The notes beneath the pieces were generated by a model that did not search any database, was not told where the DNA came from, and saw only the letters and a list, made by a program, of their open reading frames with translations. Shown here one piece after another: positions 12,401-24,649 of a DNA stretch of 64,000 bases; within the stretch, counting starts at the first letter, position 1, and the number at the start of each line of letters is the position of its first letter. Origin of the DNA: Epiperipatus broadwayi (taxonomy: Eukaryota > Onychophora > Udeonychophora > Euonychophora > Peripatidae); NCBI GenBank assembly GCA_028023455.1, contig JAQFVV010006222.1, positions 351,001 through 415,000 on the forward strand. The letters run 5' to 3'. A program made the translations under genes and the position numbers.

Positions 12401-15300
12401 AGAAAAATACTAAGGATAATCACGTATTTAATCCAGAACTGCACGGAAAATGTCTTATATTTTCAGTATAATAAGGAGAAATTAACTGCTTGCGTGTGAT
12501 TTGATACCTCGAATGGATATGCTATGAACACTAAAAGGTGCTGGGCATATTTAAGTTATGCTTATATATATATTTTTAAGTTATACTGCAAAAGTTTATT
12601 TTAGTTTAAAATTCGGTTTGGAATGTGTCCCATATTATTTTATAAACCCGGAGCAGAGCTTTGCAAATGAACTTTTATTTTAAGTTACAAAACTAATAAC
12701 TTTTGTGTCTTTTTTTTTTTTATTGCTTGTCATAACTAGTGTATATGATAGGTAGATAGGTTTTATTTATTATTATGTACATTTATAATCTGTGTTATTT
12801 TGATTTTCAAGACCATCTCCGGAGTGTACTCAAATAAGGAGTACGCCGGTAAAAATTGATTGTGTTCAAATAGGTCTTATTGTTTCCTTACGAGGATCAA
12901 AGAAATATTTTTTTTATATATATTATTAGAGAGATTTACATTTATTTTGTATACTTTATTATCTCAAAGTGAAAATTTTGTTCTTTGTTTAAATCAACAA
13001 ACTTATAATAGAAATAGTTTATTAGATATAAAAGAGTTCATTCGTAATAATTAGAACTGTTAAATTTTAAAAAGTAACCTAAAGTTTATTAAATTAAAAG
13101 TTATGCCTTAATGCAATATTTAATTATCGTATTACCTGCTTAGTGTGTAATTTAGAGTTAATATTATATATACTTTTTATTCGCGGGTGTGTGTTGTTTT
13201 GCACAATTATGATATTTGTTTGATAAAATTTAGTGTGAATATTTTATGCATAAATTTTGTACATTGTCGTATTTTACTAAGTTGAACGGATTGGTATATT
13301 ATCTGTATGTATTTATCTGCCAGCGTGTATTTATAATGTTCGATATTTAGAGAAGCTATAAGAATAAAAAGAAATCTTTGCGTTATAATGTCTGTTGGAA
13401 TAAAATATCTTGCTTATTTAGTATATGTTAATTATTTTCCATGAGTAGAGCCTAGTTTATTTTATATGCGTATGACTAATGATATTTTTTTGAAGTGATG
13501 TTCTTAGGGCCCTGGTGACGAGGAATTAAAATCCCCACCAATAATGTATTTAGAAGTAGAGGAGTTATTGTTGAAATATGATTAAATGATATTTAGGAAG
13601 TTGGAAGTTACGTGACGTTTTTCTTGGATTCTTGGTAATGAATTATTGTAGAAGTGTTCGGTAAGAGTTATCTGCTCCTCATGTAGATTCCCTTTTTAAC
13701 GTATAGTACGTAAAATCATGAAAATATAGCTTTGTGTTAATTAATATGTGGCTAGATAAATTGTTAGATTAACTCTTGATGTAGTATTAGTGTCATATTT
13801 ATTGATGAATTACAACATTGTTCGAAATAAAATAATTATATGATATTTTCTTAATGAATTGGAGAGTTTATAGAAAAGATTGTTTTACATTATTGTTGCT
13901 TGAACGTACACACACACGCGTAATATAAATAATATCGCGTATATAAAGTATAGAATTATTGAAATTAAAATGAGACATAAATGCTTTTGAAGTATACTAC
14001 ATTCATTTAATAGAAGTATAAAGTATTAAGATTAAAACCGGAAATAAATATTTTAAAATACAGTGTATTTATTTAAATAAAAATTATCAATCATCAAATC
14101 ATCAGAATAAACATGATTTTGTTGCTATGAATGAAAGATATATGTAATTGAAAGTGATTATTAGTCAATTATAGAAATTGCTTTGCTGAAAGCCAAATAT
14201 AAATGATTTGATTTATTTTGTTAATCAACAGTAATATCCTCTCAAAAGTATCTATATATTTTTTTTTGTGCTAATAATATAATATGTCATTTATGTATTG
14301 TCATATAGATGAAACATGTAAGCAAAATATGTGTTCAAAGTCGGGATATTTAAGTTTTATTATTAATTTGTTTAGATGGTAGGGATAATCCCAAACTGAT
14401 GCTAAAAATTTATTTAATAATTTAAAAATCTATAAAACAAATAGTCCATTTGTAAATATCATGTTAATCAAGTTTATTTTATTTGTTATAATAAATGATT
14501 TGTTTTAGTTATTTAAATTTTAAAAGCTGTGTCTTGAGTTATTCTTGTGTACATTTGTATTTCCATTTCCACATCTCCACATTTCATAAATCTATTATAA
14601 AACAGATATATTGTTTTAGAGTTATAATATTAAATTTGCTAGTGTCTGACAATATTGTATTTCTTAATCCAAACATTATAAAGAGTATTTGCCACTTGAT
14701 AAACGTATTAGAAAGGTTGCCAGGTCAGTATATTTGTGAGATGATGATATGAGATTAAAATACCCTATCTCTGTCATTATCTTATTATTGAAACACAGTA
14801 AAATATTTTAGTCAATTCGTTTCATTATATTTTCTCATACTTTAGAATTATAACTTATGGGCAATGTAGTTTATTAATTCAACCATGTTTGTTAAATTCC
14901 CTGAGATCTTATTATTTATTTCTTGAGTGGCTTTAAAGTAGATGTTTAGATTATGATATGCCAAGTAATAGAATTGTTTAAGAATATAATCATAGCAACG
15001 TGATATATGATATACTTGGATGAAGGAAGAAATTAGATTTAAAGTGTATTTTAATAGATTGTATCAAATAAACATTATGATTCTTTATCATACAATTAAT
15101 TAACAAAGGAATTTACCTTATATTAAATGTTTTATAATATTTCTTCTTTTATTCATTTACTATCATATATCTTATGAACTGCCTATAGCCTCCCACTGAG
15201 CTGAGCTGAACATAAACTTAAATATAAAGTCTCAGTAATAATTTTATATTATATATTTTGTTATATTGTTCTATTCATTAATAGAACTGGCGCCTGGGCA
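9430..15300. other. Long AT-rich stretch without a recognisable gene
   Basis: The main structure is a TCAT/CATT-rich cryptic microsatellite at 10,190-10,500. The rest is homopolymer-rich unique-looking DNA. Open frames at 12,860-13,054 and 14,495-14,752 have no recognisable motif or membrane topology and match the composition-driven background. Confidence 0.55.
10190..10500. repeat. Cryptic TCATT/CATTA-rich low-complexity tract
   Basis: Pyrimidine-rich plus strand with dozens of TCAT and CATT words in irregular order, without a fixed period. It looks like a decayed tetra/pentanucleotide microsatellite. Confidence 0.7.
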
Positions 15301-15528
15301 TTTTGTTCATGTAATGTATATGAGCAGTGTTGGGAGTGTAGGTTATAATATATATATATAATATACAAATCAATATATATATATATCAAAATACAGTACA
15401 ATTTATATAAATTATATTCTTTTAGAAGTACTTTCGACTATACACTTTGTAGTCTTTATCAACTATATAACGTTGAATAATCAAAACGAGACAACCCTTA
15501 ACAATACCCATAGTTCAATTCAGATTTC

Positions 15529-16295
15529 TTACAATTCTGTTATCTTAACATTTGATGACTGGCGATTCATTAACATTTGACGATTTCTTGAAATCAACAT
15601 AGCCTCTTTTATTTTACGTTTATTATGACAACGTTCAATTTGAATAATTTTCATATTTTTATAATCAAATTTAAATCCATATTGACAAGATTTATTATGA
15701 TCAAATATAACAGATGATGAAGGTTTATTTACATCTGTTCCATATTGATTCTCTTTTTGAATTCTATTATATAAAAGCATATGTTCTTTTATTCTCTTCT
15801 CAAATGTACACTTAGATTCACCAATGTATTGTACGCCGCATCCACATATCAATCTATATATAATAGAATTTTGATTAAACTTTGAATTTTGAATTTTAGA
15901 ATTATTAAGCAATCTATTTATGTTATTTGTAGAGAAAAAGCAATATGACACAAACCATTATAAATTTTCTTAATAAACTTGACCTGCTCATCTGATATAA
16001 ATGGCATTGAAATCCATTTCATTTTGATATTTTTATTTTTAATTTTATTATAGTGTTGATTTCCTTTAAATCCTTTAATAATATTAGCAATAGCATTTTT
16101 ATAATAACCAATTTTTAACAAGTCATTAACAAATAAATGTACATTTTTAATTTTATCACTAGAATATTTGCATAATTTTTCATTTCGAAATAAGAATGAT
16201 TTCAATCCAGACAGCTTATGACACATAGGTACATGTGATTCATATGGAATAAAACCTCTAGTTTCAATTCGTTTAATTAACATAAGATAATCCAA
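15529..16295 (-). pseudogene. PLE C-terminal protein fragment with GIY-YIG endonuclease, left arm (frameshifted)
   Basis: Same protein as the right-arm copy, broken by a one-base deletion in a T run near 15,940 (five T instead of six on the coding strand). The reading frame therefore splits into 125-residue N-terminal and 140-residue C-terminal pieces. The C-terminal piece holds the GIY-YIG-like core ICGCGVQYIGES. Other differences from the right arm are single residues (for example K/R, S/F and R/C). The product would be inactive unless the frame is restored by slippage. The upstream reverse transcriptase domain is absent because the copy is truncated at the palindrome centre. Confidence 0.8.
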
Positions 16296-16312
16296 ACTGT
16301 AATCATTATCTT

Positions 16313-17077
16313 ATGTTAATTAAACCAATTGAAACTAGAGGTTTTATTCCATATGAATCACATGTACCTATGTGTCATAAGCTGTCTGGATTGAAATCAT
16401 TCTTATTTCGAAATGAAAAATTGTGCAAATATTCTAGTGATAAAATTAAAAATGTACATTTATTTGTTAATGACTTGTTAAAAATTGGTTATTATAAAAA
16501 TGCTATTGCTAATATTATTAAAGGATTTAAAAGAAATCAACACTATAATAAAATTAAAAATAAAAATATCAAAATGAAATGGATTTCAATGCCATTTATA
16601 TCAGATGAGCAGGTCAAGTTTATTAGGAAAATTTATAATGGTTTGTGTCATATTGCTTTTTTCTCTACAAATAACATAAATAGATTGCTTAATAATTCTA
16701 AAATTCAAAATTCAAAGTTTAATCAAAATTCTATTATATATAGATTGATATGTGGATGCGGCGTACAATACATTGGTGAATCTAAGTGTACATTTGAGAA
16801 GAGAATAAAAGAACATATGCTTTTATATAATAGAATTCAAAAAGAGAATCAATATGGAACAGATGTAAATAAACCTTCATCATCTGTTATATTTGATCAT
16901 AATAAATTTTGTCAATATGGATTTAAATTTGATTATAAAAATATGAAAATTATTCAAATTGAACGTTGTCATAATAAACGTAAAATAAAAGAGGCTATGT
17001 TGATTTCAAGAAATTGTCAAATGTTAATGAATCGCCAGTCATCAAATGTTAAGATAACAGAATTGTGGGAAATCTGA
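16313..17077 (+). CDS. PLE C-terminal protein fragment with GIY-YIG endonuclease, right arm (intact frame)
   Basis: A 254-residue open frame. Residues 8-30 (ETRGFIPYESHVPMCHKLSG) and the following ~60 residues, including NDLLKIGYYKNAI, resemble the segment after the reverse transcriptase fingers and palm in PLEs. ISMPFISDEQVKFIRKIYN fits the linker, and YRLICGCGVQYIGESKCTF with KRIKEH at about 170-182 is the GIY-YIG nuclease core found C-terminal in canonical PLEs. The RT catalytic YVDD part is missing, so this is a truncated fragment and its ATG is simply the first in frame, only 9 bp after the spacer. The endonuclease nicks target DNA in the family. Whether it is expressed is unknown. Confidence 0.8.
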   Translation: MLIKPIETRGFIPYESHVPMCHKLSGLKSFLFRNEKLCKYSSDKIKNVHLFVNDLLKIGYYKNAIANIIKGFKRNQHYNKIKNKNIKMKWISMPFISDEQVKFIRKIYNGLCHIAFFSTNNINRLLNNSKIQNSKFNQNSIIYRLICGCGVQYIGESKCTFEKRIKEHMLLYNRIQKENQYGTDVNKPSSSVIFDHNKFCQYGFKFDYKNMKIIQIERCHNKRKIKEAMLISRNCQMLMNRQSSNVKITELWEI

Positions 17078-17129
17078 ATTGAACTATGGGTATTGTTAAG
17101 GGTTGTCTCATTTTGATTATTCAACGTTA

Positions 17130-17185
17130 TATAGTTGATAAAGACTACAAAGTGTATAGTCGAAAGTACTTCTAAAAGAATATAA
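17130..17185 (+). other. Hammerhead-like fold in PLE 3' flank (weak candidate)
   Basis: TTGATAA (17,135-17,141) is followed by a 5-bp GACTA/TAGTC helix and GAAA, then the palindrome AGTACT. Flanking TTATA/TATAA and TAG/CTA could form stem I. PLE terminal regions are known to carry hammerheads, but here the core has two changed bases and an extra A, so activity is unlikely. The mirror copy lies at about 15,408-15,463 on the minus strand. Confidence 0.3.
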
Positions 17186-17269
17186 TTTATATAAATTGTA
17201 CTGTATTTTGATATATATATTGATTTGTATATTACATATAATGTGAAACGAATACAGATATCAAACTTT

Positions 17270-17856
17270 ATTTATTATATATATATATATCACTTGTGGT
17301 TCACTTCCCATAATGCACTTCATAACTGTCTGCTTTCTGCATGGTTTTCCAAACACTTTGGCCCTGTTTAGCTGCTGCTTGTGAACACATTGGCTTCACA
17401 CTAGAGCACTGCACTACCACTTAAGTTTCTCTCGTGTCTGTCACTTAAAAACTCTCAGTAACCATTTACTTGGTAAATTCACTGTAAAGAGAACAATGTA
17501 CTTTGCTGCTCAAAACTATTTATAAATGTAGGTTTGCCTCCAGAAATCCAGGAATCATTCTTGACCATTAACAGTCTTGTCTTCCCTATTAGTATTTTTA
17601 ATTGGTATCTTCAATTTCCATTGTATCAAAATATATTTGTAATTAACAACTACTTTTTGGCAATTATCAAACACAATTTTCTTATTGCAAATATGCAAAT
17701 ATTTTCCATTATTATATTCTATGCAAATTTAATCATTAATTAAATCCTAATCAGTTAGCGATCTAATATATATCTCTAATATATTATCTTTACATTTTTT
17801 AAAATACAAAACTTATACTTGAGTTTCAATGTACATATTTATAAAAAAACACGACA
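17270..17856 (-). mobile_element. 3' LTR (truncated) of a pol-less LTR retrotransposon
   Basis: Directly repeats the LTR at 19,427-20,206 (for example TGGCTTCACACTAGAGCACTG and TCAAAACTATTTATA). The U3 end is at 17,856 (minus-strand TGTCGTG). The R-U5 end is missing beyond the TA tract near 17,270, close to the right edge of the PLE palindrome at 17,234. The loss may reflect the PLE insertion or its repair. The arms have diverged visibly from the other LTR, so the element is not recent. Confidence 0.85.
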
Positions 17857-17870
17857 CCTCCCCACACTTC
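17857..17870 (-). promoter_or_regulatory. Polypurine tract next to 3' LTR
   Basis: On the minus strand GTGTGGGGAGG lies directly upstream of the LTR start TGTCGTG, the place where plus-strand DNA priming occurs in LTR elements. Confidence 0.6.
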
Positions 17871-17904
17871 GGGAAAAAAACCTTGTTCTGATTAATCAAT
17901 ATAA

Positions 17905-18314
17905 CCTTGAAAATTATCTAAACTCTTCTTTTTCATCACTGCCTTGAATGGTTTTTTCTTCTGCTTGGAGAAGCTTTAGATTTTTCCTTGTTCTGCAGTT
18001 TTTGCTTCTGGCAGCTCACTGTCTAAAGATTGCCCTTCTAAAAAATATTTGAAAGTATCCATTCCATTTTCACTCTTGACTATCTTTTCTTGTAGTTCCA
18101 CTTCATATTTCTGCCAACTCTCTACCTGTTAAGATAATTCTTTTAATTTTTCTTTCCATTCTTCTGCTTCTTTAAGCAGCTGATTATTCTTCTGCCACAA
18201 ACACTGATTTTCTTGCAATTTCTGCTCCAGTTCATTATGTAATTCACCATTTCTGGATTCTAAGGTGTCTGATTTCTTTTCTAGTAGATTCACTCTTGAT
18301 TTCAACTTTTGCAA
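17905..18314 (-). pseudogene. Coiled-coil protein fragment inside the LTR element
   Basis: The 61-residue open frame 18,129-18,314 is a strong heptad-like, Glu/Lys/Leu/Gln-rich helix (ESRNGELHNELEQKLQENQ). After one stop codon the same frame continues with VESWQKYEVELQEKIVKSE and a basic tail, so the original product was about 130 residues or more. It lies between the gag remnant and the 3' LTR, where pol would normally be. It could be the C-terminal part of gag or an accessory protein; no enzyme motif is present. Confidence 0.5.
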
Positions 18315-18639
18315 TTTGGTCTATAAGGATGCACTGATATTGCTTTTGTTTTCCATGTTACAGGTCAATTCATTCACATGATGGTTTTAGCATCATAACT
18401 GTATCTGACAACTATTTACAGTTTCCTTTAAATTCTTATTTTCTGTTTGTAATTTAGTCATCTCTATTTGACATGATTTAACATTATTCTGTTTTCTGAT
18501 TTTATGTTTAGGGTATTGTCCTTGCAAAATGGTCCTATCCCTAGTGGTAATGCTTTGCTCTTAGTTGATATATAGTTAATGCTATAAGTTCTTCATTTGT
18601 GCCTGGGTTAAATTGTCTTTCTTAATTATCACTTACTGG

Positions 18640-19354
18640 TGATTCTCTACACATTCAAGCTAGATGGTCTGTCCACTTACAGATATGGTAATGTTTATCT
18701 TTAGATGTACAGTTTTTTTGATGTGCCCTGATTTCTCACAGCAAAAATATTTAAATTTTTTTCTAAAACCTTTGTTAGCACAGAAACTATTTTTAATTTC
18801 TGTTTCACACTCCATTTTATATACTGTTGTTTTGTTCAATTTTCATTACTGAAAAGCATTGCCTGTTCCCCAACAAGTTCATGGGCCACTCATACTTTAA
18901 TGGCTTCTTCGAACTATAATTCTACATCAGCAAGCACATTTTGTCAGTCTGTCCTCTGATTTGCCCCAGATTAATTAATCTAACAGAATTTCATCTACAT
19001 AATCACCATATCCACACTCTTTAGACAGTTCTTTTAATGCAATTCCATAATGTTTTGTTGATTCACCTTTCCGTTGCATCCTGTTTTTTAATGTTAATCT
19101 GGCAATGTGTCTCAATGGTCTGAGATTACAATGTTCACTCAATTTGTTGATTATTTCTTCATATCCTATTCCTCTTGCTATGGTTATGTCAAAATACTTG
19201 CTTATAATATCAAGAACTGTTAGACCTGACATAAACATTAAAGCAGCTATCTTCCTCTTATTATCTTTGATTCCATTTAATAAGAAGAAATTTTCCAACT
19301 GTGTGGCATACCACAGCCACTGACTTGGTCAAATTCAGTTATTACAAGTGACAT
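18640..19354 (-). pseudogene. gag: Decayed gag of Ty3/gypsy-like LTR element
   Basis: The uninterrupted 107-residue part (18,975-19,298) starts ENFFLLNGIKDNKRKIAALM and contains RGIGYEEIINKLSEHCNLRP and ESTKHYGIALKELSKECGYG, a pattern typical of Ty3/gypsy retrotransposon gag (capsid). A frameshift separates it from an upstream WLWYATQLENFF start region near ATG 19,354. Downstream, past stops, YFCCEKSGHIKKTV near 18,700-18,755 is a decayed CCHC zinc knuckle lacking the first and last Cys. Capsid assembly and RNA binding are the family roles; this copy is dead. Confidence 0.75.
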
Positions 19355-19400
19355 TTTCACCTTAGAATGTTAACTTTTCACAATTTATTCACTGTTCACA

Positions 19401-19423
19401 GGTTCGAGATGGTGACGGCGTCA
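19401..19423 (-). promoter_or_regulatory. Primer-binding site of the LTR element
   Basis: Minus-strand TGACGCCGTCACCATCTCGA starts 3 nt after the 5' LTR end, as expected for a tRNA 3'-end primer site. The canonical TGG is TGA here, consistent with decay. The primer tRNA cannot be named from sequence alone. Confidence 0.5.
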
Positions 19424-19426
19424 ACT

Positions 19427-20206
<780 letters not shown>

Positions 20207-20209
20207 GAC

Positions 20210-23200
20210 TCTTGTTTGTTTGCTTTTTGTTCTGAAGAGATTGCCAGCTAATTAAATACTGCCTATGTAATTGATACTTCATTAGATGTTTATATTTCTT
20301 TACTGTAGTTCTGGCACCAGAGACTCCTAAAATAAATGAAATAACATCTAATATATTTTTTGTAATATCATTTATTATTTGCCCCAATAACAGTGCATTA
20401 ATCACCCATTCTTCTAATTCATATTTTTCTTAAACTACCTTGTATCTAGTAAATCTGGGCTTAGAATTAATTATATCTGAAAATATATTAGTTGCTACCA
20501 ATAACTGGAAAGCATGTAATAATATTAGATGCCTATCCATAATGAAATCAACTAGAGACTTCCTCAATACCAATGTAAAGGTAATGCAGTGCAGCAGTAA
20601 ATATATTGTGAATATGAGACAATTTATCTTACTCGATGTTTATTTGAATCATTATATCATTTTTTTAGTGAAATCATTTGAATTTAGACACTAGGATTGA
20701 TCAACTTCAAGCATATTTTATTAAACTATTGGAGAATCTTGTATTATTATCATGAGTGATTAATGTCTTTCCAGTATTATTTGGCATATGAAATTTCTCT
20801 GTATTTGGCACTTGTTACAGTTATATTTATAACAAGTTTGTATTTAATCTAATGTTAAAAAAATAGACCAATTTGCATTTAAAAAGATTTTCCTTTAAAT
20901 TGGCTTTCTGGAACTCAGATTCTGTTGCCACAATCAGATGACAGTCACCTCCTGGTGTTCAAAATCTGGTTTAGTCTTGCTACGAATTATTTATACAATT
21001 CCGAAAAAAAGTTTTATTGAACCAAATCCGTGATCCTAGTTTAATTTTTAGGAAAAATAGTAATTCACTTCTCAAAAGGATTTATGTTTCAGCTATAAAA
21101 AATTATCGTACACATTTCAAAATGATTTTGAAAGAAAGATGGAACAACGTATTCAGCCTTATTAAATCCATTTCAACGTCGCAACTACTTCTACAAAATA
21201 TCGTATCTTTTTTTTATTTAAGCCAAAATGGCTTAAATAAAAAAATAAAAAATAAAAATAAAAATAAAATATTTTTTATACACTATAAAATCAGACAAAA
21301 TAAGAGTACTGATTAAACGCAATAATTATTTTATCCTGTTTAGATAACACGCATTATTAAAATTTAACAAGCTTATTTTTCTTTAGTGACTGATAAACTT
21401 GAACGCGTCAATTAAATGTACAATGGGACTACTAGGGTTAATTTTATCTCTTTCTAGATTGTTTCATTAGAAAAGATAATTAGAAACATTATAATTTAGA
21501 TTAGTTTTGTAATTGTTCCCCACTTCTATTACTCTGAAGCCTTGGAATTAATGAAATTGTATGCAAAAAGAGCGACCATAAAATTTTTGGTTTCTAATAA
21601 AAGAAAAAAAAAAGAAAATAAATAAATTGGCAAGCCTTAAATATCATCTAATTTCTAATTATTTGAATGAAAGTGACAATATTTGTTATCTATTATTGAT
21701 TCTTGTTATGTTGAGATAGTATACTAAATTAAAAGCTTACCAATTGTTTAAAAGTACATATCTAATCATTATTATTAAGATTTTCAGCGCAGATAATAAA
21801 ATGTAATCTTTCTAAATGACTAACTGTTGACAATCTAATTTTAATTGAGTAATTTCAAATAAAAATATTGTCGAATTTTTGTATTTATTAAAACTATATA
21901 TTTATTAGAAAATTATATTATTAATTGTGGTAAATTTTTATGAATGAATATTAGAGAAATAAATAGTATACTGAATTCCACCCATTCTCTCAGACACTTG
22001 TATATAATGTTTCCTCCATTGTTATTCAATGGATGGAAGCTGAAAAGGCCTTCACTCTAGTATAGGTTATTTAAAGTTAATTTATCTAGTATATTAACCT
22101 GTACTGATTTCAACTCCTCCTTTCTTATTGACCCTAGTGAGAACTTTGCTCACATTTTTTAAATTAAACTCTTTTTCTATATCATATATTGATAATATTT
22201 ATATTATTTATTACAAATGTAAGCTTACAAATCATAGACATTTTAAAAGTTAATATTTGAACTTTTCAAAATAAAAAAATAAAAGACTAGACACAGTTCT
22301 TAAATATAATAATGATGGTTTTTTATCAGTGGATGTAAAATTGTCTATTCATAAAAAAATGTTGAACAAAATATTTCATATTTGAATTTCATTTTTAAAA
22401 TAAAAAATAATTTTAGTTTAGACATCATTAAGAAATAAAATTGTGTCTTAAAATTCAAAATTAAATTTATTATTATTAAACTTTAATAACTGTTATCCAA
22501 TAAAAAGTGCTTCAACTTTGCCATGATTAAATTTTTACATCCTGTCTTCTTAAAATCAAATATTTTAAAATAAAATCTAATTGTAGTCACATAGTTTCAT
22601 TGGTTTAAAATAAATATTTTACAAATATATTTTGTAAATAAGCTTAAATATGTAAATAAATTAGTGAACATTATGATTCTTCTTTTCAAAAAGAGCATTC
22701 AAAAATTGTCTCAAGACCAAACAATCTACCAATCAGAAATTGACATTTGCATTGAGAGCAAAATAGGGTGTTTGTCAGTTTGTTTTATATGCAAATTAAC
22801 ATTCTAATTTTCTACAGCCCTTATGAGACTAAAATCTTCAGATTTTTTTAAAATTAATAAATGACTTCCACACCCACACAAAAACTAACATTATAGATAT
22901 TCACAAATAGCAAATAAAAGCTAAAAATAATATCAACAACAATCATAACACCCAAAATAAAATCAGTGATTTTGTAGCTATTAAATAAGAACCCATTAAA
23001 TTACATGATAGGATTTCCATTTAAAAATGGACAATAATCTTAAATTTTCAGCCTGTTAACCATGCCTTCATCAGTCAACATATATAATAGGTAAATCTAA
23101 TACATGCATTAAGATAAACAACTACTTCATTTTTTTATATATTTAGGAAATGTAATAAGTTGTTAATCGTTATTTTGAGCAACTATGACATTTTCCTTAT

Positions 23201-23220
23201 ATAAGTGCTTTGTATATTGT
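20210..23220. other. AT-rich non-coding DNA
   Basis: The open frame at 21,017-21,316 (plus) has no recognised motif and ends in a Lys/Asn run from a (AAAT)n tract. A possible hammerhead-like word lies at about 23,040-23,085 on the minus strand and is discussed under findings. Confidence 0.55.
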
Positions 23221-23223
23221 CTT

Positions 23224-23340
23224 GCATTGGTGGTCGAGAGGTCAGCGTGACTGCCTTGCACTAGCAGGCAGTTGCCCGGGTTGCGGGTTCGCGTCCCAGC
23301 CGATGCTATGACACTTAAAAAAAATAAAATAAAATAAAGA
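23224..23340 (+). mobile_element. tRNA-derived SINE family 2, copy 1
   Basis: The head GGTGGTCGAGAGGTCAGCG resembles the A box of class II (Leu/Ser-type) tRNAs with their long variable arm. GGTTCGCGTCC is the B box. The body ends CCGATGCTATGACACTT and runs into an A-rich (AAAAT)n tail. About 95 bp without the tail, so the SINE is essentially a tRNA-like head plus a very short body. Confidence 0.85.
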
Positions 23341-24531
23341 TACTTATCAACTTGTCACTTAATAGATAAGGGGTTACCATTTACTTATGCTTCTTGATTT
23401 AGACTATATTTTTTAAATATAGTGCTATTCTAGCATTAATTTCTTTTAATTTATTATATTTGAGATTTATTCTTATATTATGTTCAGAGATTTTTCAAAG
23501 TGTAAATTGATTATATATTAATTGTGCTTTATATACAAAACATGAAATATATTTGTTTATTATTTTTAAGAACTTAGTTTATTTAAATTCACACTTTGTG
23601 TTTACAATAGTCTTGAAATCATATGCTTATCAACTTATAGTTTAATAGGTAAGAAGCTATATTTTATTTATGCTGCATGATTAAGACTTTGTTTTTAAAT
23701 ACAGGTAGCACTATTGAAATATTCTATCAATGGTTCATATTCATTTAATATATGTCTGTCTGTGTGTGTTAAAATTACAGTTTAATTTCTTAGCACACAT
23801 TTATTACATATTAAATATGAATAGTTTACGTAATTGTTACTGTTATAAAATACACACAATTCCACTAAAATTTTTATATGCAATGGCTGCAGGAAAGATA
23901 ACAATCATGCTAAAGAAATTTGTGCTGTTTAAATAGATGTCATCTTGAAACATATTGTCACAACATTGCATATAAAACCCTTGATGAGAAATAGTGACAA
24001 CAGTAGTTATTATCCTCTTATTAAAAAAAAATGAACATAGGAAATCTGAATTTTTGAGAGCTTATGTAATCACTAAGTATCACCAATAAGCTATCATCAA
24101 TTTGGAGGAAATGATGTAGTAACAGAACTGCCTAAAAACCAAAATGTTACCCACACAGTTTTAACTGCAATGTTAACATCCTATGCCAGCATTAAAATAT
24201 CTAACTAGTAAATTTAAAGTATAATTTATTGTTATAAAGTCATCTTTGAATATATTAATATGTATATTGTTGTGGTTGTTTTTTTAAAATCTTATAAATG
24301 TTTAATACATAAATATTGTAGTTTTTTTCTTTTATTAAAGAATAGCTTTAGAAATGTTTTGAAAAATAATATATTTGCTTATGATATACAATGACTGTAA
24401 ATAAATTCAAAATATGATAAATAATACTGCCAGAATAAATGTAAGACCCAGATATCAACAGTTATTTTTATAACTAGGCACAGTATATTACAGTAAAACT
24501 GATATTTTAAATATACAATGTATGTGTTTTT

Positions 24532-24640
24532 TGTCAAGCATTGGTGGTCGAGAGGTTAGGGACAGTTGCTTTACAAGCAGTTGTCCTGGGTTAGTGGGTT
24601 CGTTTCCCGGCTGATGCTATGACACATGGGGGAAAAAAGA
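24532..24640 (+). mobile_element. tRNA-derived SINE family 2, copy 2
   Basis: Begins GTCAAGCATTGGTGGTCGAG, has a diverged B box GGTTCGTTTCC and ends GATGCTATGACACATG plus a purine tail. More substitutions than copy 1, with a small deletion in the variable-arm part. Confidence 0.85.
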
Positions 24641-24649
24641 TATGTTTTT

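Larger units (their letters stand above)
15359..17234. repeat. 0.93-kb near-perfect inverted repeat of a Penelope-like element fragment
   Basis: Left arm 15,359-16,291 and right arm 16,305-17,234 are complementary across their length around a 13-nt spacer. I counted only about ten differences, including one base in a T run. Each arm is the 3' part of a PLE, arranged head to head with 5' truncation at the centre, so both coding regions read outward. Both outer ends lie in TA-rich DNA. PLEs are known for partial and inverted copies, but such high arm identity implies a single recent inverted duplication, gene conversion, or an assembly fold-back artefact. Confidence 0.9.
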
